From Bacillus sp. FJAT-29790 (lineage in GTDB: Bacteria > Bacillota > Bacilli > Bacillales > Cytobacillaceae): 64,000 nucleotides of DNA. This document shows positions 50,832-61,358 of this stretch, one piece after another. The DNA lies in contig NZ_JAHNZZ010000001.1 of the NCBI RefSeq assembly GCF_019039215.1, forward strand, positions 1,999,044 through 2,063,043, in the 5' to 3' direction. The translations under genes and the position numbers were made by a program. Every line of letters begins with the position of its first letter. The first letter of the stretch is position 1. The notes beneath the pieces are model-generated. The model searched no databases, was not told the origin of the DNA, and saw only the letters and a list, made by a program, of their open reading frames with translations.

Positions 50832-51683
50832 TTATTTTACTTGTAATTGACAATCGTAATACTTTGATACGACTTTGAGTGTTGTATCTTTAGCTGTTTT
50901 GATTGCTTCTTCCGCATCTAATTTATAATATTCTGGCCGGAATAATTCAACAGATACAACATCTGAATAACCAATATCCTTCAGTGTTGATAAAATACTA
51001 CCTAAGTCGATCGCACCTAATCCAGGCCAAACCCGGTCTTCATCTGTTAAAAAGCCAATTGGGAAATCTTCCGTATCATCAATATGCAAAATAAAGATTT
51101 TTGATCCCTCAGCTTTTTTCAAATCCTCCAAGTCGGAGCCCATGGCATGGAAGTGGAAACAGTCAAGGACCAGTCCTACATTTTCACGATTTACCATTTC
51201 GATAATATCATACGCTTGACCGAATGTATTGACTGTACATTGTGGATGTCCAACAAATTCAACGGCAATTTTAATCCCATACGGCTCAGCAATATCTGAT
51301 AACTCTTTTAACACTTCAACACAACTGGTTTTAATATCTTGTTTCAATATCTTTTCTTCTGTTACAAGTGGAACAGCCACGACATATTTAATACCTAATT
51401 TCTGACCCGTTTCCATCATCTCTTTAAATTCATTAATAATTTCCTTATATCCAGCTTCATCTCGATTATTAAAAAAGACTAAAGCGTTAAATGCTAACGG
51501 TTTAATGTGGTGCGTTTGAAAGTAGTCCACTAAATCATCAATTGATTTATCTTTCAAATACTCAGGTAATTTGTCCATTGTACGTATTTCAATATAATCG
51601 TACCCATGTTTTTCACAATACTCTAAGTCTTTCACGAGATTAGAGTTTTCAAGTGTAGTAGCCTGATTAAAACATAATTGCAT
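50832..51683 (-). CDS. iolI: Inosose isomerase IolI
   Basis: About 283 residues. LCFNQATTLENSNLVKDLEYCEKHGYDYIEIRTMDKLPEYLKDKS agrees closely with B. subtilis IolI, as do YVVAVPLVTEEKI, FVGHPQCTVNTFGQAYDI (metal ligands), HIDDTEDFPIGFLTDEDRVWPG and SVELFRPEYYKLDAEEAI. It interconverts 2-keto-myo-inositol and 1-keto-D-chiro-inositol, which lets D-chiro-inositol enter the pathway. The start at 51683 follows ACGGAG. Between iolH and iolJ, as in B. subtilis. Confidence 0.93.
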   Translation of the reverse strand: MQLCFNQATTLENSNLVKDLEYCEKHGYDYIEIRTMDKLPEYLKDKSIDDLVDYFQTHHIKPLAFNALVFFNNRDEAGYKEIINEFKEMMETGQKLGIKYVVAVPLVTEEKILKQDIKTSCVEVLKELSDIAEPYGIKIAVEFVGHPQCTVNTFGQAYDIIEMVNRENVGLVLDCFHFHAMGSDLEDLKKAEGSKIFILHIDDTEDFPIGFLTDEDRVWPGLGAIDLGSILSTLKDIGYSDVVSVELFRPEYYKLDAEEAIKTAKDTTLKVVSKYYDCQLQVK

Positions 51684-51802
51684 AAGTAACACTCCGTTCC
51701 ATTATTTCATATTCCCGATCGTGTATATCATATAATTGAAAATTTTTAGAGTAAGCATTGTTATCATTGCTTTTAAAAATACAAGACTACGGAAGAATAA
51801 GG

Positions 51803-52666
51803 TTATACATATAATCCTTCTTTAATGGATTTCAACGTTACTTCATTTGACCATTCTGGTTTATCAGGATAAGCAAATACTGCATTTGTTACAATTCCAT
51901 CGAATTTAATTTCTCTTAATTTCCGGTATAATGCATCGAAATCAATTTCCCCTTCACCTGGGTTCAAATGCTGGTGTATCGTTACATTTGCATTAGGGGG
52001 ATTAATAATATATCGTAACCCAAATGCTGCTTTATGATTAAGCGTATCTGCAATTAGAACATGTGCAAGTAAATCTCCCGCTTCATCTATGTGTTTAGCT
52101 ACATCGCCAATGCCATCATCATAGAAGAAAGCATGTGGGACAGAATATACTAACTTAATCCATTCTTTATCTAGTGCACGAATCATTCGAATTGCTTCTA
52201 TATTCAACTCAATAAAATCATTAGGATGTGATTGTATATTTAGTTTAATCCCTTCTTTTTCAAAAAGTGGCATTAGCTCTTCCATTGATTTAACAAAGGC
52301 GGCTTCACTTTCAACCGGACGGCTTTTGTCACCGGCAAATTCGGTGTTCATCAAATCTACTCCTAATTCAGAAGTAATTTCTATAGAACGTTTCCAATTC
52401 TTCACTGCTGCTTGACGCTCTTCTTCATTTGGAGAAGACCATTGTTGAACAGGAAGAACAGAAGAGATTTTAACGCCAGCATCTGTACAATATCTTTTTA
52501 AGTCTTTTATGAGCTGCTTATTTACCTTTGGATATTGATAAAACCAAATAAAGTCTTTACGTGGAGATAACTCTACATATTCATATCCTAATCTTGCAAC
52601 TGTATCGATCGTATCTTTTAAATTAGTATTGTCGCGATAATGTGATGGATCATATGCTAAACGCAT
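51803..52666 (-). CDS. iolH: IolH, xylose-isomerase-like protein of the iol operon
   Basis: A 287-residue protein, as long as IolH (289). [12 protein letters not shown] opens it, and [65 protein letters not shown] and [15 protein letters not shown] follow. TIM barrel with metal ligands like IolE/IolI. Its exact reaction is not established. Position between iolG and iolI is conserved. Confidence 0.9.
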   Translation of the reverse strand: MRLAYDPSHYRDNTNLKDTIDTVARLGYEYVELSPRKDFIWFYQYPKVNKQLIKDLKRYCTDAGVKISSVLPVQQWSSPNEEERQAAVKNWKRSIEITSELGVDLMNTEFAGDKSRPVESEAAFVKSMEELMPLFEKEGIKLNIQSHPNDFIELNIEAIRMIRALDKEWIKLVYSVPHAFFYDDGIGDVAKHIDEAGDLLAHVLIADTLNHKAAFGLRYIINPPNANVTIHQHLNPGEGEIDFDALYRKLREIKFDGIVTNAVFAYPDKPEWSNEVTLKSIKEGLYV

Positions 52667-52741
52667 GTTAAATTTCCCCTTTCTTTAGTGGGCATCAGTG
52701 TTATTTTTCAAATGTCATTAAAATTGCTTTTCTATTAATAA

Positions 52742-54029
<1,288 letters not shown>

Positions 54030-54923
54030 TTACGCATGGATGAGCAACTTTTCATCTATATATCTCCGTGCAATCAAAGCATACTCTAATGGATGGGCAA
54101 TGGATGGATCTTGTTCAGCCTCAATTACAATCCATCCCTTATACTTGTGTTCCAACAGCACACTGTACACTTTTGTAAAATCGATGCAGCCGTCACCTGG
54201 TACTGTAAACATCCCGCTTAAAAATGACTGTAAAAACGATTTTCCTTCTTGCTTACAATGTTTCAACACTTCTTTTCGGACATCTTTAAAATGAACATGT
54301 TTAATACGATCAATATGCATATTTAACAATGTCTTGTATTCGCCGTCAGAAACGAAAATATGGCCTGTGTCGAACAGTAAATGTACATGATTCGGATCAG
54401 TGTTTGCCATTAATCGGTCAATTTCCTCGATCGTTTGAACACCCGTTCCCATATGGTGGTGATAAACTAATTTCAGATCATAATGCTCAGCGATTTTCCC
54501 AAGTTCGTTTAGTCCGTGGCATAATTTTTCCCATTCCTTATTCGTGAAGTAGGGCTTTTCAGAAAAGACATTTTTGGTTGTACCTTGAATACTGTACGTT
54601 TGCTCCGATACAACCGCAGCATAGGCGTTGACTTCTTTTAAATATTCACAATGGTTGTGGAAGGCTTTAGACGCCTCCTCCACACCATCACGAATAATAA
54701 AACTACTAAACCATTGACCAGCTATTTTTAAGTTTCGAAGTTGAAGTTCTTTGTTTAAAACTTTAGCTTCAGGGAAGAAGCCGCCGACTTCGGTCCCTTC
54801 GAAACCAGCCACCACAATATCACTTAATAGGTGCGATAATGTGTTCTCTAAACCGATTTCCGGAATATCATCATTTCTCCAGCCGATAGGAGCAATTCCC
54901 CATGAAATCATTCGCTCTTCCAT
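54030..54923 (-). CDS. iolE: Inosose dehydratase IolE
   Basis: A 297-residue protein, the family length. [19 protein letters not shown] is the IolE signature at the N terminus; [28 protein letters not shown] (metal His), [14 protein letters not shown] (metal Asp, His), HVHFKDVR (metal His), [18 protein letters not shown] and IEAEQDP (metal Glu) follow. It converts 2-keto-myo-inositol to the trihydroxycyclohexane dione. The start at 54923 follows GTGGAGGTTTTT. 12 bp after iolD. Confidence 0.93.
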   Translation of the reverse strand: MEERMISWGIAPIGWRNDDIPEIGLENTLSHLLSDIVVAGFEGTEVGGFFPEAKVLNKELQLRNLKIAGQWFSSFIIRDGVEEASKAFHNHCEYLKEVNAYAAVVSEQTYSIQGTTKNVFSEKPYFTNKEWEKLCHGLNELGKIAEHYDLKLVYHHHMGTGVQTIEEIDRLMANTDPNHVHLLFDTGHIFVSDGEYKTLLNMHIDRIKHVHFKDVRKEVLKHCKQEGKSFLQSFLSGMFTVPGDGCIDFTKVYSVLLEHKYKGWIVIEAEQDPSIAHPLEYALIARRYIDEKLLIHA

Positions 54924-54935
54924 AAAAACCTCCAC

Positions 54936-56849
54936 TTAATATTGCATTGCATTCCGCAGTTTTTGTTGTTTAAATTCATATGCTTTCTGAACACCTTCTT
55001 GATTGGACACTTCTGGTACGCCAAGATTCCACCAACTGCCTTCATATCCATCTGTCATCGTTTTTGGCAGTACCTTCATTTCTATTAAAGTAGATCTATC
55101 TTGTTTCTTCGCATCCTCAAGTGCAGCTTTTAATTCTTCAACTGTATTCGCACGATATGCTTTAGCTCCGTACCCTTCAGCTACTTTGGCATAATCAATA
55201 TTTAAAATTTGGTTATCATCAGTTCTGAATTCACAGAAATAGCTGCCATTGCCATAATCCATTTGTAAATTATTAATACAGCCATAGCCAGAATTATCAA
55301 AAAGAAGGACATTAATTTTTTTATTGTACTGAATCGCTGTAATAAATTCAGAGTGCAGCATGAGAAAACTGCCGTCGCCGACGATTGAGTAAACTTCTTT
55401 TGCCGGATCAGCTAATTTTAATCCTAATGTACCTGATACTTCATATCCCATGCATGAATAACCGTATTCAAGATGGTACGTGTTTGGCACGTTTGAATGC
55501 CATAAACGCTGTAAATCACCAGGAAGTGAACCGGCAGCACAGATAATGATACTGTCAGGATCGATGGTGTCATTAATAGCAATTAATGCAGTAGTTTGAG
55601 CTAATTCGGTGTTTAAAACATCCGCATATTCATTTAATACTTCTTGCGAAAAATGATTTTTAATTTCTGGATCAAATTTCTCTCTAGTAAATGTCACTTT
55701 ACTTAGACGATCACGTTCTGCTAACCATTCTTCTTTTAATTTAGTAATCTTATCGCCAAACTCACTCATGTACCCTTCTAACATTGGGATTAATTGCTCG
55801 AAGGTTGTTCTGGCATCAGCTACAACTGCGAATGCATCTAATTTATAGGCCTGCATGCGACTAACATTGATGTTTAAGAATTTTGTTGATTCAAAATCAA
55901 ATAGAGTTTTAGATGATGTCGCGAAATCCGTAAATCTCGTACCTACACCAATTATTAAATCTGCTTGGCGTGCTGCTTTATTTGCCGCAAGCGTTCCAGT
56001 GATCCCTAGTCCCCCTAAATTGTTTTTAAATGAGGATTCTATCGCTGATTTACCAGCTTGAGTCTCTACTAATGGGATGTTATACTTTTTTGAGAATTCA
56101 ACCAACGCTTCGCGTGCTTCCGAATATTTAGCTCCGCCCCCGACAACTACCAATGGTCTTTTGCTCGCCTTAATTAATTCCACAGCACCTTTTAATTCCC
56201 GTTTAGTTGGCAATTTACGATCAATGTAATGAACGCGTTTTTCGAAGAATTTTTCATCATAATCGAATGCTTCCCCCTCAACGTCTTGTGAAATACAAAT
56301 CGTTACAGGGCCTGCTTTTGCTGGATCTGTCATCACTTCAAATGCTCGGATTAAACTAGACATCAACTGCTCAGGCCGAGTTATGCGATCCCAATATCTT
56401 GATACTGGTTTTAATGCATCATTTGTTGTGACAGCAATACTGTATTCTTGTTCAAATTGTTGTAAAACTGGATCAGGCTGACGTGTAGCATACGTATCAG
56501 CTGGCAACAGCAATATCGGAATATTATTTGCAAGTGCCGTAGCCGCGGAAGTTACTAAATTGGCTGATCCCGGCCCACTGGAAGTTGTAATTGCATAGAT
56601 TTTTTTTCGCAGCATTTGTTTACTATAAGCGATGGCTGCATGTGCCATCCCTTGTTCATTTTTCCCTTGATAAACCTTCAAATGCCCTGAATCTTGTTCT
56701 AGTGCCTCTCCAATTCCTAATACATTCCCATGACCAAAGATATTAAATATCCCTTCAACAAAAGGAATTTCTTCCCCATCAATATGAACATATTGTTGGT
56801 TCAAAAATTTAACCAAAGCTTGTGCTGTTGTTAATCTAATTGTTCCCAT
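54936..56849 (-). CDS. iolD: THcHDO acylhydrolase IolD (ThDP enzyme)
   Basis: A 637-residue thiamine-diphosphate enzyme. The N-terminal PYR domain has [16 protein letters not shown] and [18 protein letters not shown]; the middle domain is near 220-360; the PP domain has [14 protein letters not shown] and [22 protein letters not shown] (the GDG-x-N-type metal motif). It opens the ring of 3D-trihydroxycyclohexane-1,2-dione to 5-deoxy-glucuronate. GAGGTGGAACATTT precedes the ATG. Between iolC (30 bp) and iolE (12 bp). Confidence 0.94.
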   Translation of the reverse strand: MGTIRLTTAQALVKFLNQQYVHIDGEEIPFVEGIFNIFGHGNVLGIGEALEQDSGHLKVYQGKNEQGMAHAAIAYSKQMLRKKIYAITTSSGPGSANLVTSAATALANNIPILLLPADTYATRQPDPVLQQFEQEYSIAVTTNDALKPVSRYWDRITRPEQLMSSLIRAFEVMTDPAKAGPVTICISQDVEGEAFDYDEKFFEKRVHYIDRKLPTKRELKGAVELIKASKRPLVVVGGGAKYSEAREALVEFSKKYNIPLVETQAGKSAIESSFKNNLGGLGITGTLAANKAARQADLIIGVGTRFTDFATSSKTLFDFESTKFLNINVSRMQAYKLDAFAVVADARTTFEQLIPMLEGYMSEFGDKITKLKEEWLAERDRLSKVTFTREKFDPEIKNHFSQEVLNEYADVLNTELAQTTALIAINDTIDPDSIIICAAGSLPGDLQRLWHSNVPNTYHLEYGYSCMGYEVSGTLGLKLADPAKEVYSIVGDGSFLMLHSEFITAIQYNKKINVLLFDNSGYGCINNLQMDYGNGSYFCEFRTDDNQILNIDYAKVAEGYGAKAYRANTVEELKAALEDAKKQDRSTLIEMKVLPKTMTDGYEGSWWNLGVPEVSNQEGVQKAYEFKQQKLRNAMQY

Positions 56850-56879
56850 AAATGTTCCACCTCTTTGTATTAGCTCATT

Positions 56880-57857
56880 TTAGGACCTTACAGAAATTAA
56901 TTCTTCAATTTCCTTCACTGTCGGCATAGCCTCTGACGAACTATGTTTGCTTACGACGATAGAGGCTGATGCACTGCCGAATTTTAAAGCGGTTTCAATT
57001 TCTTTTCCTGTGATCAATGCGTATAAGAAGGCAGAGGCATATGAATCACCCGCACCAAAGGTTTTTAAGACTTTTGAAGGGTAAGCACGACCTTTGAATA
57101 TTTCTCCTGATTTCGTATAGGCAAATGAGCCCTCTACTCCATGTTTGATAACAATTAAATCAGGTGAATGCTTAAACAAAGAATTGATTGTATCTTCGTT
57201 TCGTCCAGCTGATTTATTTTCCAACACATCGAATTCATCGCGAGTACCAATGACAACATCTGCCAGCTCTGCGACAATGGAATAATAAACTGCGGTTTCT
57301 TCAGCCGATTTCCAAGTATACGGACGGTAATCCAACTCAAAAACTACTTTCACGTCATTTTTCCTAGCTAAATTAACTGCTTTTAACACCGCTTCACGGG
57401 ATGGACTTTTTGACAGGGCTGTCCCCGAAACAAGGAGGATTCTTGATTTTTTTATGTAGTCTTCGTTAACTTCAGATGGGGTTAAATAAAGATCTGCCAC
57501 ATCATCCCGGTACATTAAGATACTGCATTCTTCGGGACTTTTAATCTCTGTAAATGCTAATCCTGTTTTATGGCCCTCTTTATCTATCACCATATTAGAA
57601 GTGTCAATTCCGACACCACGCATATACTGTTCGATAAAGCGGCCATGTTGGTCATCAGAGAGTTTACCAATAAACCCAGCTTTTAATCCTAATTTAGATC
57701 CACCAATGGCAATATTAGCAGGAGAACCACCTACGTATTTCGAAAACGTCATCGTTTCTTCCATCGGACGGTTGTACTCAGTTGCATTTAAATCAATGCA
57801 AGCACGGCCAATCGCAATGATGTCGTATTCTCTTTGGGCATTAAATTCATATTTCAT
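56880..57857 (-). CDS. iolC: 5-Dehydro-2-deoxygluconokinase IolC
   Basis: About 325 residues, PfkB/ribokinase family. IIAIGRACIDLNATEYNRPMEE and KYVGGSPANIAIGGSKLGLKAGFIGKLSDD near the N terminus are PfkB signature 1 (GG-x-PAN); KTFGAGDSYASAFLYAL near 265-281 is signature 2 with the catalytic Asp. It phosphorylates 2-deoxy-5-keto-gluconate, and the product induces the operon by releasing IolR. The start at 57857 follows GAGGGAGCTG. A longer frame to 57905 overlaps iolB and lacks support. Confidence 0.93.
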   Translation of the reverse strand: MKYEFNAQREYDIIAIGRACIDLNATEYNRPMEETMTFSKYVGGSPANIAIGGSKLGLKAGFIGKLSDDQHGRFIEQYMRGVGIDTSNMVIDKEGHKTGLAFTEIKSPEECSILMYRDDVADLYLTPSEVNEDYIKKSRILLVSGTALSKSPSREAVLKAVNLARKNDVKVVFELDYRPYTWKSAEETAVYYSIVAELADVVIGTRDEFDVLENKSAGRNEDTINSLFKHSPDLIVIKHGVEGSFAYTKSGEIFKGRAYPSKVLKTFGAGDSYASAFLYALITGKEIETALKFGSASASIVVSKHSSSEAMPTVKEIEELISVRS

Positions 57858-57886
57858 TTTTGATAACAGCTCCCTCAAACATTTTG

Positions 57887-58702
57887 TTAACGATTTAATA
57901 TCCATTCATGATCAGGGTCGTTGTGGAATTTCCAAATTCTTGTCGGTCCCGCCATCACATTTAAATAATAGGATGTGTAGCCATCAGGAACACCCACTGG
58001 ATGATACCCTACCGGTACAAGAACGACATCACCGTTCTCAACGGTCATTGTTTCATCAAGTGAACGATCATCTGTATAAACGCGTTGGAATACAAATCCT
58101 TGTCGCGGGTTCATTTCGTGATAATAACTTTCCTCTAAAAATGACTCCTCAGGTAAATTATCCCGATCATGTTTATGCGGCGGATAGCTTGACCAATTTC
58201 CGCTTTCTGTATAGACTTCAACAACTAGCAAACTATTAGCAGTTGGATCTGAATCGGGTAAAATATTGTGCACTAGTCGTTTATTATTTAGGATTCCTCT
58301 ATTTTCGATCCCATTATCTGAAGCTTTAATCAGCTTTGTCGGCAATTGTTTTTCGGAAGGAGAATAGCATAATGCCACTCGAGCTTGGGTCACTGCTTCT
58401 ACTTCAAAGGTTCGATCATTTGAGACATAAACACTATCTGTCGGTTTTTTTTCAAAAACGCTCTCACGAGTACCAAGGTTATCGAATCTTTCTTCGTTAG
58501 CCGTTACGTTTATTTTCCCTGTTAACGCTACAATACAGCATTCTCTCTTTACTAACTCTTCTGAATATTTAGAACCTGAAACTAGATCAACGATTTTAAA
58601 TCCAACATATTCTAATGGAGAATCTTTTTCCGTCACCTCATGAACAAGAATAACTCCTGGTGAAATTTCACTATCTTTTGGTTTTCGAAGCAATTTACTC
58701 AT
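57887..58702 (-). CDS. iolB: 5-Deoxy-glucuronate isomerase IolB
   Basis: A 271-residue bicupin. EVTEKDSPLEYVGFKIVDL, the metal-binding region YPPHKHDRDNLPEESFLEESYYH near 165-187 (two His and a Glu), then GFVFQRVYTDDRSLDETMTVENGDVVLVPVGYHPV with the fourth ligand. It converts 5-deoxy-glucuronate to 2-deoxy-5-keto-gluconate. GTGAGGTAATCAT precedes the ATG. It follows iolA by 194 bp, with a hairpin between. Confidence 0.93.
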   Translation of the reverse strand: MSKLLRKPKDSEISPGVILVHEVTEKDSPLEYVGFKIVDLVSGSKYSEELVKRECCIVALTGKINVTANEERFDNLGTRESVFEKKPTDSVYVSNDRTFEVEAVTQARVALCYSPSEKQLPTKLIKASDNGIENRGILNNKRLVHNILPDSDPTANSLLVVEVYTESGNWSSYPPHKHDRDNLPEESFLEESYYHEMNPRQGFVFQRVYTDDRSLDETMTVENGDVVLVPVGYHPVGVPDGYTSYYLNVMAGPTRIWKFHNDPDHEWILNR

Positions 58703-58773
58703 ATGATTACCTCACATTTTCTTCATTCTAATACGAATCTGATTTCGCTTACATTATTGAAAAGAAGGAAATG

Positions 58774-58843
58774 AACAGAGAAGAGTCGATTATTCCTTTT
58801 AATCATTTATCTAAAAACATCAATAAATGATACTCTCTCTGTT
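58774..58843 (-). other. Two-part hairpin between iolA and iolB
   Basis: An outer stem (AACAGAGAAGAGT at 58774-58786 with ACTCTCTCTGTT at 58832-58843, one bulge) and an inner stem (ATCATTTAT at 58802-58810 with ATAAATGAT at 58823-58831) form a long branched or bulged structure. No T-run follows, so RNA processing or stability control is more likely than termination. Confidence 0.45.
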
Positions 58844-58896
58844 CCAATCTTATTTCCTTTCATTTCTCTTAACCTAAAAAGTTTCAGTCGTTTTTA

Positions 58897-60372
58897 TTAT
58901 TCGAAAGATGGTGCTTTATAGCGTGCTGTGACAACTTTTTTACGAGTATAGAAGTCAACACTGTCCTTTCCGTTAGCGTGTAAAGTACCAAAGAATGATG
59001 ACTTCCATCCTGAGAACGGGAAGAATGCCATTGGGGCTGGTACACCTAGATTAACTCCCAGCATTCCCGCATCAATATTTTCACGGAAGTAACGGATTGA
59101 AGGAGCATCTGAAGTGAAAATACATGCGCCATTAGCAAATTCTGAACGATTGGCTGTTTCTACGGCTTCTTTTAAATTTTTTACACGCATGATAGACAAT
59201 ACTGGAGCGAATATTTCATCTTTCCAAATCGTCATTTCAGTTGTAACACCATCGAAAATAGTTGGACCTACGAAATATCCTTCATCTAATTGATGTTTGC
59301 GGCCATCAACAAGAAGTTCTGCTCCTTCTTCAATTCCTTTTTCGATATAATTAAGCGTACGTTTTTGATTTTCTTCTCTGATAACCGGTCCTAAGAATAC
59401 ACCATCATCTAGACCATTACCTATTTTAATATTTTCCGTTTTCTCAATTAGTTTTGCTAAAAACGCATCAGCAATCCCTTCTTCTACCGTTATGACAGAG
59501 GATGCCATACAACGTTCTCCAGCTGAGCCAAATGCTGAACCAATAATGTTAGTCGCTGCGTCTTCTAAATCAGCATCATTTAAGACGACAACATGGTTTT
59601 TAGCACCACCTAAAACTTGGACACGTTTTAAATTCTCGCTAGCTCTCTTGTAAACATATTCTCCAACAGGTTTAGAGCCGACAAATGAAATCGCTTTAAC
59701 TTCAGGGTGATCTAAAATACCGTTAACGACATCATGTGCACCATGAACTACGTTGAATACACCTTTTGGAAGTCCGGCTTCTGTAAATAATTCTGCTAAT
59801 TTCTCAGTTAATAATGGTGTTCTTTCAGATGGTTTCATAATAAATGTATTACCTAATGCGATTGCCATTGGGAACATCCAGCACGGCACCATCATTGGGA
59901 AGTTAAAAGGGGCAATTCCTCCAACGATACCAATTGGATAACGATAGTTTGTAGCTTCAACATCTGTTGCAATGTTAGCTAGGGAATCTCCCATCATTAA
60001 TGTCGGCGCACCAGCAGCAAATTCTACATTTTCAATTCCGCGTCCAACTTCTCCTCTAGCTTCCGTAAGGTTTTTTCCATTTTCAATTGTGATTAACCGA
60101 GCTAATTCTTCACTATGTTTAATTAACAATTGATGAAAATTAAATAATACTCTTGCACGCTTTTGAACTGGCTCATTTTTCCACTTTGCAAATGCTTTTG
60201 CCGCAACCTCCACAGCGTACTCCACATCTTCTTTTGTTGAAAGCGGAACTTGAGCAATAACTTCTTTTGTTGCTGGATTATAGACATTTTCATATTGCGT
60301 CGTTTTACTCTCAACCCATTCACCATTTATGTAGTTTTTAATTTTTTTTACTTGTGTTAATACTTCAGACAT
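58897..60372 (-). CDS. iolA: (Methyl)malonate-semialdehyde dehydrogenase IolA
   Basis: A 491-residue aldehyde dehydrogenase, CoA-acylating. [60 protein letters not shown], and [18 protein letters not shown] with the catalytic Cys near residue 287; the usual Glu of simple ALDHs is absent, as in MmsA-type enzymes. It converts malonic semialdehyde to acetyl-CoA and CO2. TAAAGGAGGACGAAAAC precedes the ATG. First gene of the iol operon, with a 5' leader of about 240 bases. Confidence 0.93.
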   Translation of the reverse strand: MSEVLTQVKKIKNYINGEWVESKTTQYENVYNPATKEVIAQVPLSTKEDVEYAVEVAAKAFAKWKNEPVQKRARVLFNFHQLLIKHSEELARLITIENGKNLTEARGEVGRGIENVEFAAGAPTLMMGDSLANIATDVEATNYRYPIGIVGGIAPFNFPMMVPCWMFPMAIALGNTFIMKPSERTPLLTEKLAELFTEAGLPKGVFNVVHGAHDVVNGILDHPEVKAISFVGSKPVGEYVYKRASENLKRVQVLGGAKNHVVVLNDADLEDAATNIIGSAFGSAGERCMASSVITVEEGIADAFLAKLIEKTENIKIGNGLDDGVFLGPVIREENQKRTLNYIEKGIEEGAELLVDGRKHQLDEGYFVGPTIFDGVTTEMTIWKDEIFAPVLSIMRVKNLKEAVETANRSEFANGACIFTSDAPSIRYFRENIDAGMLGVNLGVPAPMAFFPFSGWKSSFFGTLHANGKDSVDFYTRKKVVTARYKAPSFE

Positions 60373-60589
60373 GTTTTCGTCCTCCTTTAAATTTGCCTAG
60401 GCACAGATAATATGATTTATTTACTTGATTTTAACTCCTAATAATTGGGTTACACGTTAATTATTGTTACCTTCTTCGCAATGGGTCTGTTGGTTTCAAA
60501 AATGATATCGATTAAATAGTGGAATTTCGCTTTACTTTCACCAACACTTTTACAATTCTCACCTCTTTTTATATCATTTTTGTTATGTT

Positions 60590-60617
60590 TTGGTTAAATG
60601 TTGGTTATGTTTGATTA
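60590..60617 (-). promoter_or_regulatory. Phased direct repeats, probable IolR operator
   Basis: On the minus strand TAAYCAA occurs three times (60590-60596, 60601-60607, 60611-60617) at steps of 11 and 10 bp, immediately downstream of the -10. This resembles the tandem WRAYCAA-type IolR repeats of B. subtilis. Confidence 0.65.
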
Positions 60618-60618
60618 C

Positions 60619-60647
60619 ATAATAAAACTAAAAACGCTTACAGTCAA
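60619..60647 (-). promoter_or_regulatory. iol operon promoter with cre-like box in the spacer
   Basis: On the minus strand TTGACT (60642-60647), 17 bp, TATTAT (60619-60624). The cre-like TGTAAGCGTTTTTA (60629-60642) starts at the end of the -35 and fills most of the spacer, so CcpA and RNA polymerase would compete. IolR repeats follow downstream. Confidence 0.75.
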
Positions 60648-60745
60648 TATATTTTAATAATTTATTTTTATCTGAATTATAAATCTTATAATAAAGGTCA
60701 TAATTAATATGGTGTCTTTCACTCAGATGTCCTCACAAAATTGAA

Positions 60746-60773
60746 AGACAGAGGGTTGAAAAACCCTCTGTCT
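60746..60773. terminator. Hairpin upstream of the iol promoter
   Basis: AGACAGAGGGTT pairs perfectly with AACCCTCTGTCT around a 4-base loop. A short T-run follows on the plus side (CTTTAG). It may terminate transcription from the sigma-54-activator side. Confidence 0.5.
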
Positions 60774-60954
60774 CTTTAGAAAATACGGAATTATTAAATT
60801 TGAGACTATGAATCTTTTTTTTAATATAAAAAGGGACAAAATATGGCAGTTTTTTTGAGTGTGAATTTTTAGAAATCCGAACGGATATTAGATCAATAGA
60901 GTAGACTTCATTTTTTCAGGTAATATCCTCTACCTCACTTTTTCTTAGTAGTCT

Positions 60955-60994
60955 CTTCATTCAAGTACAGAATACATTCTGTACTTAAATGAAG
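60955..60994. repeat. Long inverted repeat
   Basis: CTTCATTCAAGTACAGAAT at 60955-60973 against ATTCTGTACTTAAATGAAG at 60976-60994, 18 of 19 matching and a 2-base spacer. It is not next to any gene end. It could be a strong hairpin or a repeat remnant. Confidence 0.55.
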
Positions 60995-61358
60995 GGGCTA
61001 AGTTATTGGCGAACCCCATTATCAAGGCACGTTTTTTTAAAAAAGTGGACATCATACAAAATTGATGCCTCTCTTTCGTAAGCCTAGGTTGCTCACGCGG
61101 GTAGAAAAAGGTCATAACCAATTTTCGAGATCGATTCTGCTTGTGTTTGCTCGGCAGATCCGGATGTCATCCACCATCGCCATTCATTCTATCCTAGTCC
61201 TTGAGTACAGATTTTTTTAAGCCGTGATAACTTTATTGTTAACCGGCCGAATTTAGCGTAGAGATTTTCCAATGGTCCAAAATCATATGCCTTTAGCTAT
61301 TTTTTCAACCGAGGCATTTATTTAAGAAAAACTTTCTACCATTGGCATTGGTTTTCAT
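60995..61358. other. Gene-free stretch between the iol promoter and the sigma-54 activator
   Basis: No intact gene. On the minus strand a short frame (WMTSGSAEQTQAESISKIGY and onward, near 61,090-61,175) has higher GC than its surroundings and looks like a coding remnant of unknown origin. I see no -24/-12 promoter here. Confidence 0.4.

Noticed and set aside
61090-61175. Coding remnant near the sigma-54 activator
   Set aside because: The frame is short and broken in all readings, and no family could be named, so it is only mentioned in the region note.
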